From the NCBI GenBank assembly GCA_947496835.1, contig CANMFV010000019.1, forward strand, positions 1 through 10,750: 10,750 nt of DNA, given 5' to 3'. The translations under genes were made by a program, and so were the position numbers. The notes beneath the pieces were generated by a model, which saw only the letters and a list, made by a program, of their open reading frames with translations, made no database searches and was not told the origin of the DNA. Source of the DNA: Flavobacteriales bacterium (GTDB taxonomy: Bacteria > Bacteroidota > Bacteroidia > Flavobacteriales_D > Crocinitomicaceae). Positions 1 to 7,121 of the stretch are shown here, one piece after another. Numbering within the stretch: position 1 is the first letter of the stretch; each line of letters opens with the position of its first letter.

Positions 1-1302
1 GACGAAATCCGTGTCGATCCAAAACCTTATTTATTGGAATTGATGACTTTCCGTATGCGTGGACATGAGGAATCTTCCGGGACGAAATACTATCCAGAAG
101 GTCTTCAAGATGAATGGGAGACAAAAGACCCGGTTTCAAATTACGAAGCATATATGATTGAGCTTGGATTGTTGACTGTCAGTGAAATACAAAGCATCAA
201 GGAAGGCATCAAAGAAGAAATTCAACATGGATTTGATGAAGCGAATGCAGAGCCAGCAATGGAGGCAAATCAAGAAACAGAAGTAAATGATTTATTCGCG
301 CCTCACATTCAACAATTGATTGAAGCTACAGGACAAAAAGAAGAAAAACGCTTTATTGATGCCATTCAGGACGCACTTACGCAATCCATGGAAAAGCATG
401 AAGGACTTGTATTGATGGGTCAAGATATTGCGGAGTACGGTGGCGCATTTAAAGTGACCGAAGGACTTGTTGATAAATTTGGCAAGGACCGAGTTCGCAA
501 TACACCTTTGTGTGAGTCTGCGATTCTAGGAGCTGGATTAGGTTTGTCTATTTCAGGCATGAAAGCAATGGTAGAAATGCAATTTGCGGATTTTGTTACC
601 TGCGGATTCAATCAAATCATCAATAATTTGGCTAAAATGCACTGGCGTTGGGGTCAAAATGCAGATGTTGTGGTTCGTATGCCTACGGGTGCTGGTACTG
701 CAGCTGGGCCTTTTCACTCGCAAAGTAACGAAGCTTGGTTCTTTCACACTCCTGGATTAAAAATCCTTTATCCGTCCACACCATATGATGCGAAAGGATT
801 GTTGAATGCAGCATTTGAAGATCCAAATCCAGTATTGTTTTTTGAACATAAATTTTTGTACCGTAGCTTGAAAGAAGAGATTCCAACAGACTATTACACA
901 GTTGAAATTGGAAAAGCGCGCACGGTAACCTCTGGTTCAGACTTAACGATTATAACATATGGATTAGGCGTTCATTGGGCAACGGAAACAATGTTAAAAT
1001 ATCCAGAAATTTCTGCAGAGATTTTAGATTTACGGAGTTTAATGCCATTGGATAAAGAAGCTATTTTTCAGGCAGCCAATAAAACAGGTAAAGTGATTGT
1101 TTTACATGAGGATTGTTTAACAGGTGGAATTGGTGGTGAATTGGTTGCATTGATTACGGAACATTGTTTTGAACATCTAGACGCCCCTGTTTTGCGTGTG
1201 GCTTCATTGGATACTCCGGTACCGTTTGCAGTGACGTTAGAAAAGCAATTTTTGGCATCTGAAAGATTAATGGGCGCAATTGATCGCATTATGAAATATT
1301 AA
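1..1302 (+). CDS. Fused 2-oxoacid dehydrogenase E1 (alpha-beta), 5'-truncated
   Basis: The frame is open from base 1, so the gene begins outside the window; TTG 34 and ATG 43 are internal codons. 433 residues are visible. Residues 1 to about 95 are the tail of an E1 alpha subunit, recognisable by MTFRMRGHEESSGTKY. A Glu-rich linker follows, and from about residue 115 comes a complete E1 beta subunit with a transketolase pyrimidine-binding domain and C-terminal domain. The Glu in NTPLCES (visible residue 172) sits where the beta chain contacts the thiamine diphosphate aminopyrimidine. Such E1 enzymes decarboxylate a 2-oxoacid and reductively acylate the lipoyl domain of E2, in the cytoplasm. 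A branched-chain (2-oxoisovalerate) substrate is the usual annotation for this fused Bacteroidota form, but pyruvate or another oxoacid cannot be excluded. No E2 or E3 gene is visible. It stops with TAA, 15 bases before the next gene. Confidence 0.9.
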   Translation, partial: DEIRVDPKPYLLELMTFRMRGHEESSGTKYYPEGLQDEWETKDPVSNYEAYMIELGLLTVSEIQSIKEGIKEEIQHGFDEANAEPAMEANQETEVNDLFAPHIQQLIEATGQKEEKRFIDAIQDALTQSMEKHEGLVLMGQDIAEYGGAFKVTEGLVDKFGKDRVRNTPLCESAILGAGLGLSISGMKAMVEMQFADFVTCGFNQIINNLAKMHWRWGQNADVVVRMPTGAGTAAGPFHSQSNEAWFFHTPGLKILYPSTPYDAKGLLNAAFEDPNPVLFFEHKFLYRSLKEEIPTDYYTVEIGKARTVTSGSDLTIITYGLGVHWATETMLKYPEISAEILDLRSLMPLDKEAIFQAANKTGKVIVLHEDCLTGGIGGELVALITEHCFEHLDAPVLRVASLDTPVPFAVTLEKQFLASERLMGAIDRIMKY

Positions 1303-1317
1303 TTCCAAGATCACAAC

Positions 1318-3150
1318 TTGATAAAATCAATTTTTAAATCATTCTTACCGTTAGGAATTGTCTGGCTATTTTCTGGTGTATACAGAATTCTCTTAGTCTC
1401 CATTAATAGCAAAAAGTTCCCGGATTTTTCTTTTCAAGATTATGTGATAGGAGCTGGATTCGATTTAGTGACGATTGCACTTTTTTTCTTGCCTTTTGTC
1501 ACGCTACTATTTTTACCACTTCCTGACCAACTTGAACGCGTCCGATTTTGGGTAAAATTGATGCTCTTCAGTTTATCGACCTTGTTGGTTTTTGTTTTTA
1601 ATGGTTGGGATGTCGCTTATTTCTCATACACAGCCAAACGAACTAGTTTCGATTACTTTGTTTATATGTTGACAAATACGGAAACAACTAGTCTGGCTGG
1701 GGATTTTATTGCGGAGTTCTGGTGGTTAATCGTGTTTTTTATTTTCAGTTTAGCTTTTTCTATTTGGAGTTTTGTCAAATTAAAGTCAGCTCCAATTTCT
1801 TGGAAGTTAAGAAGGAATTGGTTCGGGTTTTTATTTACAGTAACAAGCTTCGTGATTATTGGTAGAGGTGGTTTTCAATTAAAGCCAATTGGAATCATTG
1901 AAGCCACAAATTACAGTAGTTTGGCTAATGCTCCTGCGGTACTTAATTCTGCTTTTACGATTATAAAAACGATAGCAGTTACAGGGCTTGACGATAAAAA
2001 GTATTTTAATGAGGATGACTTAAATGCACTTTTTAATCCCATTCAAAAGAGTCAAGGTCAAAACATACTTCCAAAAGGCACGAATGTGTGTTTTATCCTT
2101 TTGGAAAGTTTCGGTACGATGTATTGTGGACCCAATAGTCCGGATAGTTACACACCTTTCTTAGATTCCATTTTAAATCAGTCCATGTTTTTTGAGGATG
2201 CAATTGCGAATGGACGAACATCCATGGATGCGCTCCCTTCCGTTATTTCATCTATACCTGCTTATACAAATGAATCATTTATCTTGTCTGAGTACTGCGC
2301 AAATCAATTCCAGGGCATTCCATCAATATTAGCCAAGCAAGGATATCACTCTGCTTTTTTTCACGGAGCTAGTAACGGTTCCATGCGTTTTGATGCGTTC
2401 ACAGCTGCTGCCGGATTTGATTCCTATTACGGGAGAAATGAATACCCGAATCCAGCACATTTTGACGGTAATTGGGGAATAGAAGATCACCACATGCTGT
2501 CCTTTGCTGCGGATGAAATGAATCAATTTAAACAGCCGTTTTTCTCGATGATTTTCACCTTGTCTTCGCATCATCCATACACCATTCCAACTTCCTTTAA
2601 ATCTCGTGTAAAGCATGGTCCTGAACCATTGTGCGCGACCATTTCTTATGTTGATTTAGCGTTAAAGGAGTTTTGGACAAAAGCGAAAAAACAAGCTTGG
2701 TTTAAAAATACCTTATTCGTTTTTTGTGCAGATCATGTTGGTCCAACGAAAAGATGGGATCGTTGTTCGCTCGAATGGACATACCGAATTCCAATTGGAT
2801 TTCACCATACTTCCTTGAAGTTACCGAAAGTGACTAAAGGAAAGGTGTTTCAGCAAATTGACATCATGCCTACAATATTTGATTTATTAGGTTTAAATGT
2901 TGATTATTATTCATTTGGAACATCTTATTTCAATAATAAGTTGATGCCAAAAATGATTTGTGAACAAGGGAATTTAATTTCTTTTGAAGTAGGTCAAAAT
3001 GGGTTGTCTAATACCGTTTGGAATGAACAAATGAATGGAAAGCGTAGCTCGCATGAGCAAAAAATCATCACCCAAATGAAAGCGATGTATCAACATTATA
3101 CACACGATTTAATTACAAATCGGATGACTCCGATTCAAAAAAAGGACTAA
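1318..3150 (+). CDS. LtaS-like sulfatase-fold phosphoglycerol transferase, membrane protein
   Basis: 610 residues with the LTA synthase/MdoB architecture. About five hydrophobic segments lie near residues 8-28, 43-68, 80-101, 133-154 and 168-182, followed by an extracytoplasmic alkaline-phosphatase-superfamily domain from about 255. Expected active-site positions are present: E263 in ILLESFG (metal), T301 in NGRTS (the nucleophile that accepts phosphoglycerol in LtaS), W386 in NWGIED, H418/H419 in SSHHPY, and D472-H473 in ADHVGP (metal). Family members move glycerophosphate from phosphatidylglycerol to an acceptor at the outer face of the inner membrane. In Gram-negatives the acceptor is not LTA and is unknown here; a phosphoethanolamine-type transferase is less likely by motif. 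The start is TTG 1318, because the next in-frame Met (residue 82) would remove the first membrane segments. It lies 15 bases after the E1 stop and in the same frame, so it is probably co-transcribed with E1. Confidence 0.86.
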   Translation: MIKSIFKSFLPLGIVWLFSGVYRILLVSINSKKFPDFSFQDYVIGAGFDLVTIALFFLPFVTLLFLPLPDQLERVRFWVKLMLFSLSTLLVFVFNGWDVAYFSYTAKRTSFDYFVYMLTNTETTSLAGDFIAEFWWLIVFFIFSLAFSIWSFVKLKSAPISWKLRRNWFGFLFTVTSFVIIGRGGFQLKPIGIIEATNYSSLANAPAVLNSAFTIIKTIAVTGLDDKKYFNEDDLNALFNPIQKSQGQNILPKGTNVCFILLESFGTMYCGPNSPDSYTPFLDSILNQSMFFEDAIANGRTSMDALPSVISSIPAYTNESFILSEYCANQFQGIPSILAKQGYHSAFFHGASNGSMRFDAFTAAAGFDSYYGRNEYPNPAHFDGNWGIEDHHMLSFAADEMNQFKQPFFSMIFTLSSHHPYTIPTSFKSRVKHGPEPLCATISYVDLALKEFWTKAKKQAWFKNTLFVFCADHVGPTKRWDRCSLEWTYRIPIGFHHTSLKLPKVTKGKVFQQIDIMPTIFDLLGLNVDYYSFGTSYFNNKLMPKMICEQGNLISFEVGQNGLSNTVWNEQMNGKRSSHEQKIITQMKAMYQHYTHDLITNRMTPIQKKD

Positions 3151-3198
3151 TTCCCACGTGTTTTCCTTCTCCGAACTCCTCTCTATTTTGAAGTATTT

Positions 3199-3230
3199 TA
3201 GCTACCTTTGACATTCAATTAAAGTAGCTA
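3199..3230. repeat. Inverted repeat ending on the proS start codon
   Basis: Left arm TAGCTAC (3199-3205) and right arm GTAGCTA (3224-3230) are perfect reverse complements. If one C is bulged in the left arm, the arms extend to TAGCTAC(C)TTT against AAAGTAGCTA, ten pairs around an 11-base loop. The right arm ends on the A of the proS ATG, and the left arm covers the TAnnTTTG-like box. It could be an operator or an mRNA hairpin that hides the start; which of these applies, if either, is unknown. Confidence 0.5.
3203..3210 (+). promoter_or_regulatory. Putative -7 element TACCTTTG before proS
   Basis: TACCTTTG matches the Bacteroidota -7 consensus TAnnTTTG exactly and would place the transcription start near 3217, about 13 bases before the ATG. 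The nearest upstream TTTG (3187-3190) leaves only 12 bases of spacer, shorter than the usual 17-23, so the -33 half is unconvincing. The rest of the 79-base gap shows no clear terminator for the upstream gene. Confidence 0.45.
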
Positions 3231-4702
3231 TGGCACAGAAATACGTAACGAGGGAAGAGGATTATTCGAAATGGTACAATGAATTGGTTTACCGCGCTGA
3301 TTTAGCGGAACATTCAGATGTTCGTGGATGCATGGTCATCAAACCTTATGGTTATGCAATTTGGGAAAAAATGCGTGATATATTGGATGTAAAATTCAAG
3401 GAAACAGGCCACTCGAATGCGTATTTCCCATTGTTTATTCCGAAGTCCTATTTGAGCAAAGAGGCAAGCCATGTGGAAGGATTCGCAAAAGAATGTGCAG
3501 TCGTGACACATTACCGTTTAAAAAATGCCGAGGATGGAAGCGGAGTGATTGTTGATCCAGACTCTAAATTGGAGGAGGAGTTGATTGTACGTCCAACATC
3601 CGAAACAATTATATGGAATTCATACAAAAATTGGATTCAATCTTACCGTGACTTACCTATTTTGATTAACCAATGGGCGAATGTTGTGCGTTGGGAAATG
3701 AAAACACGCTTGTTTCTTCGTACCACAGAGTTTCTCTGGCAAGAAGGACACACTGCGCATGCCACAAAACAAGAAGCAATCGCTGAAGCAGAACTCATGT
3801 TGAACGTGTATGAAGACTTCGCTGAAAACTATATGTCCATGCCTGTCATCAAAGGAAGAAAAACGGCAAATGAGCGTTTTGCAGGAGCGGAGGACACATT
3901 GTGCATCGAATCAATGATGCAGGATGGAAAAGCGTTACAAGCAGGAACGTCCCATTTCTTGGGTCAAAATTTCGCCAAGGCATTTGAAGTGAAATTTGCA
4001 GATAAAGAAGGGAAACTAGATTATGTTTGGGCAACATCTTGGGGTGTATCAACACGTTTAATGGGTGCATTAATCATGACGCATTCAGATGACGAAGGAC
4101 TCGTCTTACCACCAGCATTAGCGCCAATTCAAGTTGTTGCTGTACCAATTTACCGCACGGATGAAGAGTTAGCAGCAATTTCAGCGAAAATGGCTGAATT
4201 GGCAGCGAAGTTGAAAGCAAAAGGTATTTCCTTTAAATACGATGATGACGAAAACCGTCGTCCAGGATGGAAATTTGCTGAATACGAATCAAAAGGTGTT
4301 CCAGTACGCGTAGCGATGGGTCCAAGAGATTTGGAAAATGGAAAAGCAGAAATCGCTCGTCGCGACAACAAAACGAAGGAAGTGATTGACTTTGATGGAT
4401 TGGAAAATTACATCGAGCAATTGTTAGCAGATATTCAATCTAACCTTTTACAACGAGCAAAAACCTTCCGTGCTGAAAATACACGTGAGATAGATTCTTA
4501 TGAAGAATTTAAACAAGAAATTGACAAAGGCGGATTCTTCTTGGCTCATTGGGATGGGACTCCGGAAACGGAAGAACGAATCAAAGAAGAGACGAAAGCA
4601 ACCATTCGTTGCATCCCTTTAGATCGCAAAGAGGAAACGGGTGTTTGTATGGTAACTGGAAATCCTTCTGCGGGACGCGTAATTTTTGCTAAAGCTTATT
4701 GA
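3230..4702 (+). CDS. proS: Prolyl-tRNA synthetase, archaeal/eukaryotic type
   Basis: 490-residue class II aminoacyl-tRNA synthetase that charges tRNA-Pro with proline in the cytoplasm. Motif 1 lies around residues 38-70, motif 2 around 152-175 with RWEMKTRLFLRTTEFLWQEG, and motif 3 around 271-295 with GVSTRLMGALIMTHSDDEG. An anticodon-binding domain follows from about 300. A C-terminal zinc-domain-like region ends in AKAY with a terminal Tyr, the hallmark of the short archaeal/eukaryotic form (ProS type 3). There is no insertion between motifs 2 and 3, so the editing domain of typical bacterial ProRS is absent; proofreading of Ala-tRNA-Pro would need a separate protein. The C-terminal domain retains only two Cys (461 and 473), fewer than a four-Cys zinc site. 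Start ATG 3230 is supported by the N-terminal motif spacing. The downstream methyltransferase abuts or overlaps the end of this gene. Confidence 0.97.
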   Translation: MAQKYVTREEDYSKWYNELVYRADLAEHSDVRGCMVIKPYGYAIWEKMRDILDVKFKETGHSNAYFPLFIPKSYLSKEASHVEGFAKECAVVTHYRLKNAEDGSGVIVDPDSKLEEELIVRPTSETIIWNSYKNWIQSYRDLPILINQWANVVRWEMKTRLFLRTTEFLWQEGHTAHATKQEAIAEAELMLNVYEDFAENYMSMPVIKGRKTANERFAGAEDTLCIESMMQDGKALQAGTSHFLGQNFAKAFEVKFADKEGKLDYVWATSWGVSTRLMGALIMTHSDDEGLVLPPALAPIQVVAVPIYRTDEELAAISAKMAELAAKLKAKGISFKYDDDENRRPGWKFAEYESKGVPVRVAMGPRDLENGKAEIARRDNKTKEVIDFDGLENYIEQLLADIQSNLLQRAKTFRAENTREIDSYEEFKQEIDKGGFFLAHWDGTPETEERIKEETKATIRCIPLDRKEETGVCMVTGNPSAGRVIFAKAY

Positions 4703-4703
4703 T

Positions 4704-5420
4704 TTGTCGGTGTTTCGCTTTCAGCAATTCGATGTTGTTCAATCGAAAAATCCGCTAAAAGTCGGAACTGATAGTATGTTGTTGGGGGCATTTATTGACG
4801 CTTCCAATGCCGTTCGTGCGTTAGATATCGGTTCAGGAACTGGCGTACTCACATTGATGGCTCTTCAAAATAATCCTACATTAATCGTTGATGCGGTAGA
4901 AATCCACCAAGAAGCTGCTGAAGAATGCGCATTTAATTTGAAGCAAAGTTCTTGGGGTGAAAATGCGACAGTTTATCCCCAAGATTTTTTGGCATTTCAA
5001 CCAGATGAGAAGTATGATTTAATTTTTAGTAATCCTCCTTTTTATGTGGATGGACTGAAATCAGGTATTGAAAGCATCGATCAGGCGAAACACATCACCC
5101 GAGCATTATTTGAGCGATTTATAGTGAAAACTTCACGGATTTTGAATGAATTTGGTCGTTTTTACGTAATAATTCCTGGGAATCAAGTTGACTTTTTGTG
5201 TGGAATCGCCATTGAAAATCAGTTACTGCTTGCGGAGAAGATTGACATCCATGCTACGGAAGTAAAATTAAATAGCCGTGCAATTCTGGTGTTTTCCAAG
5301 AGTGTTGAATCATTGAAACAATCTGAATTAACGGTGCGATCAATGGATGGGAACTATACTGCAGCGTACATTTCCTTGACAAAGAAGTATCATTTCAACG
5401 ATTTGTCCAGTAAAATTTAG
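4704..5420 (+). CDS. trmN6: TrmN6-like tRNA1(Val) adenine-37 N6-methyltransferase
   Basis: About 238 residues with a class I SAM-methyltransferase fold. The N-terminus FRFQQFDVVQ...KVGTDSMLLGAF is typical of the YfiC/TrmN6 family. Motif I is DIGSGTG (41-47), the acidic strand-2 end is AVEIH, and the catalytic motif NPPF (110-113) marks amino-group N6-adenine methylation. In E. coli the enzyme modifies A37 of tRNA1(Val); the exact tRNA here is inferred. There is no ATG near the start. I chose TTG 4704, two bases after the proS TGA, because it gives MSVFRFQQF as in relatives. TTG 4686 (overlapping proS by 17 bases) and GTG 4710 are also possible. The lack of a gap suggests co-expression with proS, pairing tRNA charging with tRNA modification. 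It converges on porQ with a 4-base overlap and no terminator between them. Confidence 0.85.
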   Translation: MSVFRFQQFDVVQSKNPLKVGTDSMLLGAFIDASNAVRALDIGSGTGVLTLMALQNNPTLIVDAVEIHQEAAEECAFNLKQSSWGENATVYPQDFLAFQPDEKYDLIFSNPPFYVDGLKSGIESIDQAKHITRALFERFIVKTSRILNEFGRFYVIIPGNQVDFLCGIAIENQLLLAEKIDIHATEVKLNSRAILVFSKSVESLKQSELTVRSMDGNYTAAYISLTKKYHFNDLSSKI

Positions 5421-6451
5421 TTTTTCTTCCAGTTTTGAATGGATGTGTTCAATCCGAGTGAGTGTACTGATCCAGCTTTGGAATAAAACTGCACGCCATA
5501 ATCAAGGTTGAATTTTTTCAATTTCAGTGACATTCCCATCGAGAATCCAGCAAGTCCAGGATGATCGATTAATTGCAGTTGATTTCGACGCATAAAATTG
5601 AATCCACCCCGTAATTGAAAGGATTTCGACGCATAAAGTTCTACTTGAAAGTTCAAATGATGAGCGATTTTAGTTCCAATGGAAGGAGAATAAACCGGAA
5701 TGGTATCACCTGTAAGCGGATCATAGGTAGGAATAGCCGAGGGATCTAAATAGACATTGTTGAATTGATTTAGTTGATGTCCTTGAATGCCAAATCGAAA
5801 TGGAGCATGTTTTAGCTTGTAGCTTATTCCAACTTGAACATCCATTGGAAGTTTAGATTGGCTTTCGTTTGTAAAATCTTTTAGAAGTATTCCAGCGTTT
5901 TTCACCAAAAATGTTGCGCATAATTGTTTGTTGGGATGAAGAAGTAAACCACTAAAGCTTCCTGTTAAACCAAATGCACTATAACGATACATGTGTGATC
6001 CGAGTAAGGAGAGGCTCGCGCCAATACTGATGACTTCGTTTATTTTTCTACTATAACTAGTTCCAATGGCATATTCAGCACCGCTGAAAGTTCCAAGCGC
6101 ATTTCCAACTTCGTCGGTCTCTACAAATTGACCCAAACTAAAATAACGAATACTTGGTGCAAACGTTCCGAATTTGGTATGCATGGCATAATTCACATTG
6201 CCATAAGTGACACCTGCGGGATATTTACCGAATGAATATTGAACTTGCCCGTTCATTGTTTCGTTCAATAATGCTGGATTATCAAGTGCTAATCCAAGGT
6301 CATTGTCGTAAAAACTGATTAATCCATTTCCGGATCCTGCATTTCTTGCTGAACTTGCTGCATTCAAAAATTGAAATGTCGTAGTACCTATATTATACTG
6401 TCCAAAACTAACAATCGGCAGAAACAAAAGTGTAACGAATAATTTAGACAT
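5417..6451 (-). CDS. porQ: Type IX secretion system protein PorQ
   Basis: 344 residues, with a signal peptide at 1-17 (hydrophobic core followed by VSFG and Q18, a common Bacteroidota signal peptidase I site). The mature start, TTTFQFLNAASSARNAGSG, is the PorQ signature, followed by alternating aromatic/polar beta strands that suggest an outer-membrane beta barrel related to PorV/PorP. PorQ belongs to the type IX attachment machinery, where it works with PorU, PorV and PorZ to release the C-terminal signal from cargo and anchor it at the cell surface. No cmk or other por gene is in view, so its neighbourhood here is sigma gene - porQ - trmN6. It is divergent from the sigma gene across 127 bases and converges on trmN6. 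Inside it is a 16-bp direct repeat read in two different frames (5581-5596 and 5622-5637). Confidence 0.87.
   Translation of the reverse strand: MSKLFVTLLFLPIVSFGQYNIGTTTFQFLNAASSARNAGSGNGLISFYDNDLGLALDNPALLNETMNGQVQYSFGKYPAGVTYGNVNYAMHTKFGTFAPSIRYFSLGQFVETDEVGNALGTFSGAEYAIGTSYSRKINEVISIGASLSLLGSHMYRYSAFGLTGSFSGLLLHPNKQLCATFLVKNAGILLKDFTNESQSKLPMDVQVGISYKLKHAPFRFGIQGHQLNQFNNVYLDPSAIPTYDPLTGDTIPVYSPSIGTKIAHHLNFQVELYASKSFQLRGGFNFMRRNQLQLIDHPGLAGFSMGMSLKLKKFNLDYGVQFYSKAGSVHSLGLNTSIQNWKKN
5581..5637. repeat. 16-bp direct repeat inside porQ
   Basis: GATTTCGACGCATAAA occurs exactly at 5581-5596 and again at 5622-5637, 41 bases apart start to start. On the coding strand the two copies fall in different frames, giving FMRRNQ and YASKS, so protein-level repetition does not explain the match. 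Confidence 0.6.
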
Positions 6452-6471
6452 GGCTTTACAACGAAAAAAAA

Positions 6472-6479
6472 CGAAATTA
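6472..6479 (-). promoter_or_regulatory. Weak -7-like box TAATTTCG before porQ
   Basis: On the minus strand TAATTTCG differs from TAnnTTTG at one base and lies 20 bases before the porQ ATG. A TTG at 6505-6503 lies 23 bases upstream, at the edge of the accepted spacing. The match is weak in AT-rich DNA. Confidence 0.25.
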
Positions 6480-6483
6480 ATTG

Positions 6484-6504
6484 TGAATTTAAGTTATAAA
6501 TTCA
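6484..6504. repeat. Dyad in the porQ/sigma spacer (porQ side)
   Basis: TGAATTT (6484-6490) and AAATTCA (6498-6504) form a perfect 7-bp inverted repeat around a 7-base centre. The match extends to ten bases per arm if two bases are bulged on the left. It lies just upstream of the possible porQ -7 box and overlaps its possible -33 TTG. It is AT-rich, so chance is a real alternative. Confidence 0.35.
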
Positions 6505-6513
6505 ATTCCTTTG

Positions 6514-6528
6514 TCAAAAAGTTTTTGA
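6514..6528. repeat. 15-base palindrome, candidate operator between porQ and the sigma gene
   Basis: TCAAAAA-G-TTTTTGA is a perfect odd-centred palindrome at 6514-6528. A hairpin with a one-base loop is unlikely, so a site for a dimeric protein on duplex DNA fits better. It contains the TTTG of the proposed sigma-gene promoter, so a bound protein could affect the sigma gene and perhaps porQ. No regulator is identified. Confidence 0.4.
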
Positions 6529-6552
6529 TTTTTCAATAATCAATAAATTTTG
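6524..6552 (+). promoter_or_regulatory. Putative promoter of the sigma-factor gene
   Basis: TTTG (6524-6527) and AAATTTTG (6545-6552) are separated by 17 bases, as in the Bacteroidota -33/-7 arrangement; the -7 half has one mismatch to TAnnTTTG. The predicted transcription start is near 6559, about 20 bases before the ATG. The -33 half lies inside the 15-base palindrome. Confidence 0.4.
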
Positions 6553-6578
6553 GACTGATTTTTGTTTTCGGGAATAAT

Positions 6579-7121
6579 ATGGATACTACAAGGCATACCG
6601 TCGTTTATAATGAGTTGATGCAACAGCATGGAACTTTTTTTAGGCAGGTAATGCGTAAAAGTATTCCAAGCAATGAAATTCCGGATACATTTCAAGAATT
6701 CTCCATACATTTTTTCCAACTCATCATTGATCGTTATGACGCGCAACCGGAGCTTTTCGCTTCCTACGGCTGGTTAAAAACGATTACACATCATTTTTGC
6801 ATCTCTGAAATCCGCAAACGTGAGGCGAAAAAAAATCAGGTTTGGAAAAATACAACATCCGAAAAAGTAATCGTTGAAGAAGCACCTATTTTTGACCAAG
6901 AGGAATTGATTGCGCAACTTTTCGAGGCAGTTATTGGATCTGTGAACAAACGGGATGCGTTGGTGCTAAAAATGAAGTATTGTTACGACAAACCATCCAA
7001 GTATATTTCAGAAAAAATGGGAATAAAGCATGTGGATGTTTACATTGCGCGCATCAAAGAAAAAGTACGTCGTCAAACAGGAAACGTGAACTTAGACGAA
7101 TGGTTAAATAGCAAGTCTTAA
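6579..7121 (+). CDS. Sigma-70 family (ECF-like) RNA polymerase sigma factor
   Basis: 180 residues with the two-domain layout of a small sigma factor. The sigma-2-like region spans about 10-85; IPDTFQEFSIHFFQ occupies the core-binding DAEDLVQEVFLRL position, and GWLKTITHHFCISEIRKREAKK resembles the region 2.3-2.4 helix that melts and reads the -10 region. The sigma-4-like helix-turn-helix spans about 112-168, with LVLKMKYCYDKPSKYISEKM followed by a recognition helix ending in KEKVRRQ. The residues diverge from typical ECF proteins, so the promoter read is unknown. No anti-sigma gene lies beside it: porQ is divergent upstream and the next gene is convergent. In Porphyromonas gingivalis an ECF factor (SigP) controls por genes; a similar link here is only suggested by adjacency. 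ATG 6579 is the first sensible start. Confidence 0.78.
   Translation: MDTTRHTVVYNELMQQHGTFFRQVMRKSIPSNEIPDTFQEFSIHFFQLIIDRYDAQPELFASYGWLKTITHHFCISEIRKREAKKNQVWKNTTSEKVIVEEAPIFDQEELIAQLFEAVIGSVNKRDALVLKMKYCYDKPSKYISEKMGIKHVDVYIARIKEKVRRQTGNVNLDEWLNSKS

Noticed and set aside
2329..2616. 95-codon minus-strand open frame
   Set aside because: It lies wholly opposite the conserved catalytic domain of the LtaS-like gene, and its composition looks like a shadow of that gene.
3155..3160. CACGTG palindrome
   Set aside because: A single six-base palindrome with no partner copies or known bacterial meaning here.
3142..3168. Possible terminator AAGGA/TCCTT after the LtaS-like gene
   Set aside because: Only five pairs around a 17-base loop with no run of T after it; not a credible terminator.
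4686..4703. TTG 4686 as the methyltransferase start
   Set aside because: It adds six residues not expected in the family; TTG 4704 gives the usual short N-terminus. It is not excluded.
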